From: Flaccisagitta enflata
Lineage: Eukaryota; Chaetognatha; Sagittoidea; Aphragmophora
Direction: 5' to 3'
NCBI GenBank assembly: GCA_965153355.1
Contig: OZ231127.1
Coordinates: 17,174,001 to 17,238,000, forward strand
Length of the DNA stretch: 64,000 nt
The notes under the pieces were generated by a model, which did no database searches, was not told where the DNA came from, and saw nothing but the letters and a program-made list of their open reading frames with translations. Of this stretch, positions 36,220 through 48,190 are shown piece by piece. Every line of letters begins with the position of its first letter. Position 1 is the first letter of the stretch. Made by a program: the position numbers and the translations under genes.

Positions 36220-37128
36220 TGTTAGAAATGTATGTTCGTCCGTTTCTTAAGTATGTGTGCTTTTGTTTCTTTTGCGTGCTGGCTTTCTTCTTTCTCTATT
36301 ATTCAATGCCAGCGTCTTTTGTTTCTCGCCATTTTTATATTGAACGCTAGATGGGTAACCATATGGTTTGCCTTGTATTTTGTGCCATTTGTTTTATTAC
36401 GTAGGCATACATACGTAACTCGTCTTTCGTATCATCCAATTTTTGGATTGATTGATTTTATTTATTTGCGGCATTGCTTCTTAAAGTGATTGATTGATTT
36501 TTCGTGATTGATTGAATGTGCCCTTAGAATTTGCTAATTTCAATAATCTCTCATCTTTTTATTGCAGATAAACTTATGAACGGACAATTAACGTTAATTT
36601 GACCTCGACAGACTGTGAGTTGAAACCAACGAAAGTGGGCCTAAAAGTAAGTTTTATAGCACCGTCTTTGCTTTTATTAACGTTGTTTTTATCTTGTCTT
36701 CCGGTCTGTTATTTTTGTCTTTTGCCCTTTTGCATTTTTATCGCCGGATTTTAGTATGGTTTTTATCGCTTGCCCGATCAGCTTACTATGGGGATGATAT
36801 GGATGAATCTAATGGGATAGGCCGGGGCAGGGGCAGGTATTATCAGGTGGCATGGGCTCTGAAGAAGATGAACATGTTGTCATGTGCTGTTTCTGTCCTT
36901 TATTGTGTCCTGTCTCGATTTCATGTTATCTTTTGCGTTTGCTGATCAAAATTAACGCCCACTTTCCCTTTCATTTTTCCCCCTCTCTTCAGTTGTTGAA
37001 ATTTTTATGGAATAAACGAGACGATCGCCTTCCTATTTTCCAATCGGCCAACTTTCTTTCACCACAAGTCGTCAGTCAGATAGACGCTCATAGACAGTGC
37101 CAGTTGAAACTCGTGGGCGTAATTTATA
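36220..37128 (+). repeat. 3' LTR (909 bp)
   Basis: Starts TGTTAGAAATGTATG and ends GGGCGTAATTTATA, followed by CTTTC. Polyadenylation signal AATAAA at 37011-37016. Confidence 0.93.
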
Positions 37129-37133
37129 CTTTC
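37129..37133 (+). repeat. Target-site duplication CTTTC, right copy
   Basis: Matches 24016-24020. Confidence 0.85.
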
Positions 37134-37151
37134 TCTCCGGTCTTATTTTCT

Positions 37152-37184
37152 TTTCTTTTTTTTTTCTTTTTTTTTTTTTTTTTG
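37152..37184. repeat. Poly-T tract
   Basis: About 33 bp of T with two C interruptions, just after the retrotransposon. Confidence 0.95.
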
Positions 37185-37214
37185 GCTTAATATTCTGTCA
37201 GTCCCTCTGTTTGA

Positions 37215-37217
<3 letters not shown>

Positions 37218-37295
<78 letters not shown>
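37218..37295. repeat. (TC)n microsatellite, ~78 bp
   Basis: Pure CT array. With the AG array at 37458 it can form a long inverted pair. Confidence 0.98.
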
Positions 37296-37298
<3 letters not shown>

Positions 37299-37455
37299 AT
37301 TTTTTTCCTCATTCTCGCCATATTTGTGACCGGAACGAGGCACAAACATGGCCATCAGCTTCGGGAATATGGAACTCATCTAAGAAATGAGGTCATCTGA
37401 ACAAATTTCTCCGCGGTTTTTCCGATAGGCTCTCGGGAACTGAGTAAAGTGATAG

Positions 37456-37593
<138 letters not shown>

Positions 37594-37635
37594 AAGATGA
37601 AGGCCATTCCATTGCGTTTTTAGAGTACATACTGT

Positions 37636-37732
37636 TATTCAGAATCTAAGTTACAAGCCTTAAAGTTTTCTCATTATTTAGAATCTAAATAACAAGCCTA
37701 AAAGTTTTCTCATAACTTAGATTGTCTATCTT
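37636..37732. repeat. Short repeats (agaatctaaataacaagcct), left cluster
   Basis: Units with CAGAATCTAAGTTACAAGCC and TCTAAATAACAAGCCTAAAA. Related units recur at 38755-38840. Confidence 0.65.
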
Positions 37733-37784
37733 TCTGTTTTTTTTCTAAATACTCCTTGCTTATTTTCTATGTTCTCCCTATCTA

Positions 37785-37955
<171 letters not shown>

Positions 37956-38503
37956 GCATTATTTGAGTGATGAATTAGTCCATTAACATAATAGAAATTG
38001 TTTAATTTTTTTTAGACAACACAAACAAGAATCTCATATGTTGTAATGGAAAAAAAAATGTATTTAAAAAAAATGTTTATTTTTGCATTTGCTTTACAGA
38101 TTTCTCAGAATTTAAAAGAATCTTCTTTTATTCAGCTAACATTAGCCTTGACCTCATTTGAATAAATATTAATATTCTAAATGTACCCATCCTTTTAAAA
38201 AAAAAACATCCTAAAGAAATATTGCTATTTTTTAGGATTATAAATATTTTGATAAATTGTAGATTTTTTGAAGGAGCATTTTATTATATCTTTCTTTAAA
38301 ATTATTTCCTGCAAACATATTGTTGACAAGCAGATTCAGTTTATAAGAAATATCCATGATATTTGTGAGTTTTAAATAAAGAGTAAAAAAAAAGTAAATG
38401 ATATCAATGCTAGGACATGAAAGTTGATTTTATAAGCCATAACTTGAAAATGTAGGCATGAGTACATGGTTTCTGTAACAGTTATGAATAAAAGATATGA
38501 AGA
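37956..38503. other. AT-rich DNA, no gene seen
   Basis: A- and T-run rich, stops in all frames. Confidence 0.55.
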
Positions 38504-38697
38504 GAGAGAGAAAAAAAAAGAGAAAAAACAAAAAGAAAGCAAAAAAAAAAAAAAAAAGAAAGAAAGATCAAAAAAGAAAGAAAGAACAAGAGAAAGAAAG
38601 AACAAAAGAAAGAACAAGAGAAAAAAAGAAAGAAAAGAAAAAAGATAAAGACCAAAATAAAAGAGAAAGAGAGAGAAAGAAAGAGAGAGAAAGATGA
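38504..38697. repeat. (AAAG)n-like polypurine array
   Basis: Irregular AAAG, GAAAAA and GAGA mixture. Lys/Glu/Arg-rich frames derive from it. Confidence 0.95.
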
Positions 38698-38754
38698 ACT
38701 TTATTAGGAGATGAAAAAAAGATAGAAAGATAGAATATCTAAATAATGAGAAAA

Positions 38755-38845
38755 TAAATTATTGCATTACTCAGATTCTAAATTACAAGCAGAGAGCCAA
38801 TTCTAAATAACGCGCCTTAGAAAATTCTAAATAACGCGCTGTTCC
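38755..38845. repeat. Short repeats (ttctaaataacgcgcc), right cluster
   Basis: Contains CAGATTCTAAATTACAAGC and two TTCTAAATAACGCGC units, related to 37636-37732. The two clusters bracket about 1 kb of AT-rich microsatellite DNA. Confidence 0.65.
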
Positions 38846-39202
38846 CCGTTTTTACGCGCGGTAAACAAAGACGAAAATGGCAAATGAATATCAGATCAGT
38901 TTAGATCCGTTTTCCCGCTGATGAAAATGGTTGACAGTTTACAGAAATGGGAAACAATGAGATAAAAATGGTTATTTAAGACAAGAAATGGGACGACAAA
39001 TGATGGAGAGACGCGCGCGTGGGGTTTGATATTATGTCCATTGTCCAAGACAGTTGGAACCTGGATGGCAAAACAATCATACAGACTTAAGAGCATGAAG
39101 ACATCAAACACATTTTTGCATTGAATGAGCAAACAAGAATTATGTGCTTTTGTTAGGTTTATCCTAACAGAACCGGAATGACAAAAATTCTCACAGACTT
39201 GT
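38846..39202. other. No gene seen
   Basis: Unique sequence with no supported frame. Confidence 0.5.
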
Positions 39203-39445
39203 AATCAAAACGTTCCAAAAACAGGGCAACAACTAGCCTTTCTCAAGCGTGCATTGAACGCCAGTAAAATCTTACAGGATTTCGATGTACATGAAAAAGA
39301 CCAATTCAGGGCATGGAGACAACGTAAACGGATAGATTCGTGTGTTGTATAACCAAAGAGGACACATGTAATCAAGACGTTCAAAAACAGGGCAACAACA
39401 AGCTTTTCTCTAGCCGGTGTTGAACGCCACTAAAATCTCCGGAGA
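39203..39445. repeat. Imperfect direct duplication of ~85 bp
   Basis: GTAATCAAAACGTTCCAAAA...GCAACAACTAGCCTTTCTC (39201-39290) recurs as GTAATCAAGACGTTCAAAAA...GCAACAACAAGCTTTTCTC (39367-39445), both followed by TTGAACGCCA-TAAAATCT. Confidence 0.8.
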
Positions 39446-39450
39446 CGAAG

Positions 39451-39708
39451 GGAGTGTTTCTAGTCAGAGACAATCGCGTTTTGAACAGGCCACTCGGTCG
39501 CTCGCTATGTTCGTTCGCTCACACCGCTCACTCCGCTCACTCCGCTCACTCGCTCCGCTTCGCTGCGCTCGCTCGCTCCAGTCACGGGCTCGCTCACTCA
39601 CTTCACTCACGCCCTCGTGGGACAGTTGAAATTCTTGAATATGTGTTCACGCTGTAAATGTGTTTCACAGGAACAAACGCGTTTTTCATCTTCACTAGAA
39701 ACACGCCC
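39451..39708. mobile_element. TIR element, family C copy 1 (258 bp)
   Basis: Ends GGAGTGTTTCTAGT and ACTAGAAACACGCCC are inverted with one mismatch. A 4-bp duplication GAAG flanks it (39447-39450, 39709-39712). A subterminal CAATCGCGTTTT pairs with AAACGCGTTTTTC near the right end. The inside has a CTCACTCCG tandem. The block CCCTCGTGGGACAGT...GAATATGTGTTCACGCTG is shared with 53214-53414. Confidence 0.8.
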
Positions 39709-39712
39709 GAAG

Positions 39713-40217
39713 TCTACGAACTTCGTAATGGAGTAAACTTTGCGATAAAACGAAACCGAATCACGAAACCCATTAAGCCTAAACTGTAAATGAGATTCGG
39801 GAAGAGAAGAGAAACCGAATAATAGGATAGAAGGGGAAGACTGAATTATGTGAGTCATTAAGATGAGATGTGGTTGAAGATGCGTCGCGTGTGAGATAAG
39901 CAGCCGATAGAGAGAGAAAGCAGGTGCAAGAGTGGGCATTCAACAGATGCGCCACCTGTCGTTGTCGAAGCGATTTTGCCGGAAGTGCCACAGTGGATGA
40001 CAAGAACATTTTGAGAGTGACTGAGTCTGAGAGGCTTTTTCTAGGTTTCCCTCTCTCCGATTTCTAAGGTTGAGTGATTTTGCGGGAACTGGAGAGAGTT
40101 TTATACATTCCTGGATATATAGGCTTAGGGGGCAATTTGCCCTGGAATATCAGAGTTGTTTACACTTTGCGCCGGTGGAGTGGTCGCGTTACATCGAAAG
40201 GCGCATATGAATTACGG
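39713..40217. other. No gene seen
   Basis: Unique sequence. Frames of about 75-110 residues on the minus strand have no recognisable domain. Confidence 0.5.
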
Positions 40218-40288
40218 CCACGCTGTTACGGGCACGCTGTTACGGGCACGCTTTACGGGCACGCTGTTACGGCCACGGTGTTGGGGCT
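40214..40288. repeat. Minisatellite, 16-bp unit (acgggcacgctgtt)
   Basis: Five copies of 'cacgctgttacgggca' type with small deletions. Confidence 0.9.
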
Positions 40289-40715
40289 AAGTGCGCGCGA
40301 TAAAAGTTGCCAGTATGAAAGACTGCCGCTTACCGCAGTCGAGTCGCCACACTGCGAAATGCCATACTGTTGCCATACTGTTGCCTGAAACGATTTCGTC
40401 TGTTCAGTGTTTAGTAAAAAAAAAAAACCTTGATCGTTCTCTTGCTATGTTTGATTAATGGAAGTTATTTGGATTATGAATGAATCGTAGATGATTCTCT
40501 TATGGTTCATAATCGATTCACGACCAAAGAAAGATGGCGTTTACAGAGCGTCCATCATGCAAATCAACCCAGTCACCACACCTGCCATCGCCATCGCCGG
40601 AAGTGGCGCAAAAGCGTCATTTAGAAAGTATCTCGTTGGCATTTGGCACCTGAGACAAGCGGCCGAAGAAGATCCGTCATGGAGTCTCGGTGTTTTCAGT
40701 TGCCCGCTCATCGTT
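40289..40715. other. No gene seen
   Basis: Unique DNA. A 130-codon plus frame from 40491 runs into the following minisatellite and shows no domain. Confidence 0.45.
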
Positions 40716-41458
40716 CATCAGCTGCCCATTCTTTACTTTCTTGTCATCACTTATCAGCTGCCCATTCTTTACTTTCCTGTCATCACTTATCAGCTGCCCA
40801 TTCTTTTTACTTACTTGTCATCGCTCATCAGCTGCCCATTCTTTTTACTTACTTGTCATCGCTCATTAGCTGCCCATTCTTAACTTTCTTGTCATCACTT
40901 ATCAGCTGCCCATTCTTTTTACTTACTTGTCATTGCTCATCAGCTGCCCATTCTTTTTACTTACTTGTCATCGCTCATTAGCTGCCCATTCTTTACTTTC
41001 TTGTCATCGCTTATCAGCTGCCCATTCTTTTTACTTTCTTGTCATCGCGTATCAGCTGCCCATTCTTTTTACTTTCTTGTCATCGCTCATCAGCTGCCCA
41101 TTCTTTTAACTTACTTGTCATCGCTCATCAGCTGCCCATTCTTTTTACTTTCTTGTCATCGCGTATCAGCTGCCCATTCTTTTTACTTTCTTGTCATCGC
41201 GAATCAGCTGCCCACCCTTTTTTTTTTTTTTGTCATCATGTATCAGCTGCCCATTCTTTTTATTTTCTTGTCATCGCGTATCAACTGCCCATTCTTTTTA
41301 CTTTCTTGTCATCGCGTATCAGCTGCCCATTCTTTTTACTTTCTTGTCATCGCTCATCAGCTGCCCATTCCTTTTACTTTCTTGTCATCGCTCATCAGCT
41401 GCCCATTCCTTTTACTTTCTTGTCATCGCTCATCAGCTGCCCATTCTTTTTACATTCT
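40716..41458. repeat. Minisatellite, ~38-bp unit, ~19 copies
   Basis: Unit: CATCAGCTGCCCATTC plus TTTTTACTTTCTTGTCATCG and short variants. The period is not a multiple of three, but the array stays open in all three plus frames (up to 212 codons) because the unit has no stop in any phase. Ordinary coding is therefore unlikely. Confidence 0.95.
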
Positions 41459-41633
41459 TCTTTTCTTTCTTTTTTTCACGGCGAATGATCCAATGCATCA
41501 TTTATCAACTTCTCCTTTCTTACGTCATCGGATGCTCAAACCACCAATCATTTTCACTTGGGTCGTTTTGACGAAGATATATTCAAGTTATCATCCATAT
41601 TGATTATTTACCTGGCTTTCATAGGTTTTGTTA

Positions 41634-42166
41634 CAGGGTGTTTCACATCAACTAAAATATAAGAAAACGATGTCATTCTGCTTCTAAAAATGGGAAAACA
41701 ATTATGAAAAAAAGATTCAATAAGCCCTCAAGCTCCGATTTTTCATGTAAAAATTTTATTGGTCTAAGTTGAGTAGTTTAGCCACAACATAGATTTGAAG
41801 TAAAATGAATGTTTACAGTCAATGTTTTTTCTATATTAGAATTTTTTTTTTAAAACACTCTCATGTCCAAACAGTTTAAGCTATAGATACCAGATGGGAC
41901 TCAAATTTTAATATCTTTCATTTGAGACCAATCTGGGATCTGTAGCTTAAGCCGTTTAGAAATGAAAACAATTTAAAGAGAAACATTCTAGATAAAAAGA
42001 GCATTGACATAAAATGTTTATTTTACTTTAAATCATTATTGTGGCCAGACTTTTTATCTTAAGCCAACAAATTTTTTACATAAAAAATTGGAGCTTAAGT
42101 GCACTTTGAAACTATTTTCAGAATTGATGTCTCAAATTTAGAAACAGAATGATGTGAAACACCCTG
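41634..42166. mobile_element. Long-TIR MITE, 533 bp, TA target
   Basis: Ends CAGGGTGTTTCACATCA and TGATGTGAAACACCCTG are perfect inverted repeats flanked by TA (41632-41633, 42167-42168). Pairing continues inward (AAGCTCCAATTTTT and similar blocks), giving a foldback. TA duplication and CAGGGTGT ends fit Tc1/mariner-type MITEs. No transposase frame. Confidence 0.82.
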
Positions 42167-42168
42167 TA

Positions 42169-42650
42169 TTATCATTTCCCCCGGCGATTTGTTCTGTTGT
42201 TATCCGTTCTCACAATCGTACCACGTAAACCTCTTATACTCCCATACACTACCACTTCTTATATTTCCTTTTCTTGACACACTTTCGCTCATGCCCATGC
42301 TCCCTTTTAGTCGTCCAAATTACCACACACTTAATAAGTCGCTTATCCTCCTTATAGAAATGTCCCCTGCTGACCACTTCATACAACCTACGCTTCTACG
42401 AGGTATAACTTTCAAGGCGTCTGTAGCTAACGCGAAGCGGTAAAAACTGCGCGCCATGAATCATCACTTTAGTGAATTATCACCGCTTTCATATATTTCA
42501 GCTCGCGGGCAATCAAGAGTAAAAATACTGCACCGTAAATATTCTTTATCAGTAAATATAAACTTGGTCAATTCCCCGCCGGGCAGATGCGAGTTTCTAT
42601 TTATGTCCATGAGAGGGTGAAAGAGAGTGTGAGCGAGTGCATGTGCGCTT
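42169..42650. other. No gene seen
   Basis: Unique DNA. An 84-codon plus frame (42189-42443) has no domain. Confidence 0.5.
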
Positions 42651-43529
<879 letters not shown>

Positions 43530-43969
43530 GGTGTAATAATGAGAGAGAGCGCGTAAAACCGTCTGCTCTAGATCACCATCCGTAACGTAAGCGCAAACAA
43601 AGTGATAATGATTCCGTGTTAAGCTAAATATGTTCGAGTGCGCGATACACTATAGCCGCCAATCCATCGGTCCGTTCGCTTATTTTCTTCGCTGGTTCGT
43701 CCGAGCGTCGGCCGAGCGTTAGTCTGTTTGTCGACGCGATGCAAAACAGTTCGAATGTGCTGCGCAATTGCGCATCGTGCATGCCCTTGTTAGCTCTGGT
43801 GTAGTTCTCGTCGTATCGAGTTAACCGACATTTTGACGAATATGACTGTTACGAAGGTTCACCTGTAAAGAATTCTACGGATGCATTCTTTTGTATTGGT
43901 CCGTGGTTATAAATTGTAAGAAGACTTCAGTTGGTCCCTTGACGATGAATTTGCATCTGTTATAGGCGG
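43530..43969. other. No gene seen
   Basis: Unique DNA of mixed composition. Confidence 0.5.
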
Positions 43970-44013
43970 AATTCCGTTGGTGGCGGGTCCGTTAGAGCGG
44001 GGTTTCACTGTAT
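43970..44013 (-). mobile_element. Solo end of the MITE family seen at 13962-14139
   Basis: GGCGGAATTCCGTTGGTGGC then GGGTCCGTTAGAGCGGGG and TTTCACTGTA. It matches GGAATTCCGTCAGTGGCGGG at 14095, and its terminus complements TACAGTTAAATCCCGCTC at 13963. No matching left end is seen nearby. Confidence 0.6.
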
Positions 44014-44320
44014 TTCTAACGTATTTTCTTTTAGCTTCAACCTTAACATTCTTTCGTCGCTTTTCCACATCTTCTTTTTGTATAAACTTCTTTTGGCGTT
44101 TTCTCTCATTTTTTTCGTCTTTCACGGGTTACGCTAATAAATAATAAATATCTGAGCGAAGGCAGAAGAGGAAAGAGAAACATGAGCGAGAGACAAGCTG
44201 GCGCAAGGCAGCGGCTGGCGGACGAACGGCCGAGAGAGGACGATGATTGAGCACTTAGTTATTACGTCCCAACGATTTATGTTCGAACACACCGGCTTCG
44301 CTACAAATCAACGACAACCA
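44014..44320. other. No gene seen
   Basis: Mixed sequence without a supported frame. Confidence 0.5.
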
Positions 44321-44403
44321 GGAAGACCGCGACGACGACAACGACGACTACGACGACGAAAACGACGATGATTATGATGACAATGATGCAATGATATGAC
44401 GAG

Positions 44404-44462
<59 letters not shown>

Positions 44463-44567
44463 CCACAACCACAACCACAACCACAACCACAATCACAACC
44501 ACAACCACAACCACAACCACAACCACAACCACAACCCAACAACAACAACAACAACAACAACAACAAC
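44321..44567. repeat. (GAC)n, (AAC)n and (CAACCA)n compound array
   Basis: GAC-rich to 44350, AAC 44403-44462, ACAACC hexamers 44463-44537, AAC again to 44567. Confidence 0.97.
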
Positions 44568-44918
44568 GATGATTACAAACTTCATGGATTTCTCATTAGC
44601 GCGTTAGTGGCAATCCTGAAGGTAATAAGTCGGTGAAGCGGAGATTACGATAATAACCACCGCGACTTCGCTAAGTATTAGTATCATAGCTTTACTTTGA
44701 CACCGTCAGAAATGACACATTTTTTCCAACAATTATCGCCTTTTTTCCCAGTCTAAATGAATCCCGATAATACTTTGCGCAATTGTTCTACCATCTCAAT
44801 CCTTTGCTGTATCACCACCCCAATTAACATCTCATTTTCCACAATCCGCGCCACAATAAATGCCAAAACTAGTCCTGCAATCATCCCCCACAACTTTGCC
44901 GCAATCATTATCATTCGC
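44568..44918. other. No gene seen
   Basis: Unique DNA. The 146-codon plus frame from 44757 and a 138-codon minus frame continue into the HINE-like copy and so are not credible genes. Confidence 0.45.
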
Positions 44919-45096
44919 AAGCACGGCCTCGCACGCGATTCTACAACCCGCTGTGTCTGTCGGTCAGTCCGTCGATCGGCAAAGTTTAGCTTTTTTGGCG
45001 TCTTCGCGTTACTGCGCTTGCCGAATAGCTCGGTTAGCTGTCTTATCACTGCCCCTGCCCACCCGCACGCGGCTTCGGTGCTGCATCCCCGACATC
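44919..45096 (+). mobile_element. HINE-like repeat, type 1, diverged
   Basis: GCACGCGATTCTACAACCCGC, a short CTGTCGGTCAGTCCGTCG tract, CACTGCCCCTGCCCACCCG and distal GCACGCGGCTTCGGTGCTG. The first half-palindrome and terminal hairpin are decayed. Confidence 0.7.
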
Positions 45097-45752
45097 CCCA
45101 ACTGCGCTCGTACTCGGTGCTGCCCGGTACGTCATGCATTTGGTTTTGTTTTAACAAAAGGCGATGCATCTCTGACCCTGCCCAATCAGGATTGTGATCC
45201 GCGCTGCTTGGTGGTGGTGGTGGTGGTGGTGGTGGTGGTGGTGGTGGTGGTGGTGGTGGTGGTGGTGGTGGTGGTGGTGGTGGTGGTGGTGGTGGTGGTG
45301 GTGGTGGTGGGGGTGGTGGTGGTGGTAGTGGTGGTGGTGGTGGTGGTGGGTGGTGGTGGTGGTGGTGGTGGTGGTGGTGGTGGTGGTGGTGGTGGTGGTG
45401 GTGGTGGTGGTGGTGGTGGTGGTGGTGGTGGTGGTGGTGGTGGTGGTGGTGGTGGTGTGGTGGTGGTGGTGGTGGGTGGTGGTGGTGGTGGTGGTGGTGG
45501 TGGTGGTGGTGGTGGTGGTGGTGGTGGTGGTGGTGGTGGTGGTGGTGGTGGTGGTGGTGGTGGTGGTGGTGGTGGTGGTGGTGGTGGTGGTGGTGGTGGT
45601 GGTGGTGGTGGTGGTGGTGGTGGTGGTGGTGGTGGTGTGTTGTAAAAACTTATAACCAAAGGCTTGCGTCCCCGACTCTGCCCAATCGCACTCGTCTTCC
45701 ACTCTTTCTGGCGCGTCATGCATTCGGTTTTGTTGTAACCAAAGGCGCAAAA
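45085..45752. repeat. Duplicated ~100-bp segment flanking the GGT array
   Basis: The block with GCATCCCCGAC, CGCTCGTACTCGG and TCATGCATTTGGTTTTGTTT (45085-45175) recurs diverged at 45640-45752 as TGCGTCCCCGACTCTGCCCA and TCATGCATTCGGTTTTGTTG. CTGCCCAATC is present in both. The GGT array lies between. Confidence 0.75.
45211..45639. repeat. (GGT)n trinucleotide array, ~430 bp
   Basis: Near-pure GGT with a few one-base slips (45308-45312, 45349, 45456, 45474) that change phase, which is why poly-Val, poly-Gly and poly-Trp frames alternate. G-tracts of two could form quadruplexes. Confidence 0.98.
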
Positions 45753-45861
45753 AATGACTAATGGTAGAATCTGGAGTCTCCTAGGCGCCTAATCCAGAAT
45801 TAATGAGACAAGAGTCCTCTCACCTGGCGCGAGGGAGTAAGAAAGAAAAGGAGAGGAGAGA

Positions 45862-46311
<450 letters not shown>

Positions 46312-46589
46312 TTTGTCATCGTTGAAGCGGCGGTGAGGGCGCAGGGAAATGGGAAGAAATGAGGGAAGGAGGGAAGGAAGAATGCTAGAAAAGAAATGAC
46401 AAGGCGAGAGAAGAAAAGAAATAAAAAAGAAAATAAAGAGCGAGAAAGAAGCGCTAGTCGACGGTGAAGCGTCGGGGAGGGCGCAGGGAGGTGGGCTTGA
46501 GAGAGGCGAGAATCCCTGCTGGCTCTTTTCCAAGACGACTCTCCGACGTCGCCTTTTACCGCTTCCGGTCTTTGTCTATGTTGCTCTCT

Positions 46590-46862
<273 letters not shown>

Positions 46863-47038
46863 TCAATTCTTATGTGTTTTCAGGACAGAATATAAGTGTG
46901 CAACCGTTTCTACTAATCAGTTGAATAATCTTCAAATGACGTTTGTGTCTCTGACTGTTTACACAAATCTAATCAGTAGCCCGCTTTATGTATATGTGCC
47001 ATTCATACCATTATTAAGTAAATTACGTTGGATGAGAT
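46863..47038. other. Unique DNA, no gene seen
   Basis: Nothing recognised. Confidence 0.5.
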
Positions 47039-47345
47039 GACAATATATCCTTATTTGCCCCCCCTCCCCGCGCCCCCATCCCATCTGGGCCTCTACCGAA
47101 GCTACCCCCTCCTCTCCCCTCCCTTCTTCTGTCCTTGATCTTACCCTTCACCCCAAGCGCCCTCCTTACCTAACCTTACCTAACCCTCACCACCGACAAT
47201 ATATCCATATTTGCCCCCCCCCCGCGCCCCCAGTCCCATCCAGACTTCCACCGACACTACCCCCCCCTCCTATCCCTTCTTCTGTCCTTAATCATACCCA
47301 TTCACAACAAGCCCCCTCCTTACCTAACCTTACCTAACCCTTGAG
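47039..47345. repeat. Direct duplication of ~160 bp, C-rich
   Basis: GACAATATATCC-TATTTGCCC, GCGCCCCCA, CCCTTCTTCTGTCCTT and CCTTACCTAACCTTACCTAA occur in order twice (47039-47203 and 47204-47341). Confidence 0.88.
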
Positions 47346-47635
47346 GTGTGGCGCTCCATTTTGCCGTTTTGATGACGTCATCACGCGACTGTTTTTACGA
47401 GGTCATTTTGTACGATGCCAGCAGTTTGATGATGTGGAAATGCCGTTGAATTGAAAATGGCTAGTTGGGGCCACTTGTGGCTTTGGCCAGTTTGGATGGG
47501 GCCACTAGGGGCTTTAGCCAGTTGTGGCCACTCGGGGCAAATCGGGGCTTAGACCGGCTTCGACCACAATAACGCCGCAGTGAGGGTCAGAGGGACCGAC
47601 CGATCGCCTTTTGTTTGCTTGTATATTTTCTATTT
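47346..47635. other. No gene seen; CRE-like TGACGTCA at 47373-47380
   Basis: A perfect TGACGTCA (CREB/ATF type) inside GATGACGTCATC, and GGGGC-ACT-GGG-CTT style repeats (47465-47560). No transcript is supported. Confidence 0.4.
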
Positions 47636-47990
47636 TTGTTTGATGGTTTGTTTGATGGTTTGTTTGTTTGTTAGTTTGTCTATGGTTTGTTTGTTTGTTT
47701 GTTTGTTTGTTTGTTTGTTTGTTTGTTTGTTTGTTTGTTTGTTTTTTGTTTGTTTGTTTGTTTGTTTGTTTGTTTGTTTGTTTGATTGTTTGTATGTTTG
47801 GGTTTTTTTTCTTGCTTTTTTGTTTGTTTGTTTGTTTGTTTGTTTGTTTGTTTGTTTGTTTGTTTTTTTGTTTGTTTGTTTGTTTGTTTGTTTGTTTGTT
47901 TGTTTGATTGTTTGTATGTTTGGTTTTTTTTCTTGCTTTTTGTTTGTTTGTTTGTTTGTTTGTTTGTTTGCTTGTTTGTTTGTTTGTGAC
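47636..47990. repeat. (GTTT)n tetranucleotide array, ~350 bp
   Basis: GTTT array with two copies of an interruption TTTGATTGTTTGTATGTTTG then a T-run and CTTGCTTTTT (47780-47820, 47903-47941), so a ~123-bp higher-order unit. Confidence 0.96.
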
Positions 47991-48035
47991 AGATAGCGCT
48001 ATTGGTCTGCATTTCTGTAAGTCTCTTTGAATTTC

Positions 48036-48190
48036 TATCTGTCTGTACTTCTGTCTCTCTGTCTGTCTTACTCAGACAAGTATCTAGCACCAACTTGCGA
48101 CAGATGGCGGTGTTGGTCTGTACTTCTGTCTTTCTGTCTGTCTTACTCAGACAAGTATCTAGCATCAAATTGCGACAGATGGCGGTGTTG
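48036..48190. repeat. Direct duplication of ~75 bp
   Basis: GTCTGTACTTCTGTC, TTACTCAGACAAGTATCTAG and TTGCGACAGATGGCGGTGTT occur twice. A third partial unit (GACAGATAGCGCTATTGGTC) precedes. Confidence 0.9.

Larger units (their letters stand above)
24021..37128 (+). mobile_element. BEL/Pao-type LTR retrotransposon, 13.1 kb, complete but inactive
   Basis: Two direct LTRs (24021-24927, 36220-37128) bounded by CTTTC duplications enclose gag with BEL-type zinc knuckles, an aspartic protease motif, RT, a Pao-type RNase H region and an integrase, in the order expected for BEL/Pao. Reading frames shift at least six times and stops are frequent, so it cannot make a full polyprotein as written. The length is well above the usual 5-9 kb because of a long glutamine-rich gag region and about 3.7 kb after integrase. 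No clear primer-binding site was recognised next to the 5' LTR. Confidence 0.93.

Noticed and set aside
40716-41458. CRISPR-like regular repeats
   Set aside because: Units are contiguous with no unique spacers and the context is eukaryotic.
44757-45197. 146-codon plus frame and 138-codon minus frame as genes
   Set aside because: Both run through a recognised dispersed repeat and have no domain.
47165-47340. Telomere-like CCTAACCTTACCTAACC
   Set aside because: Only two or three units inside a duplicated C-rich block, not an array.
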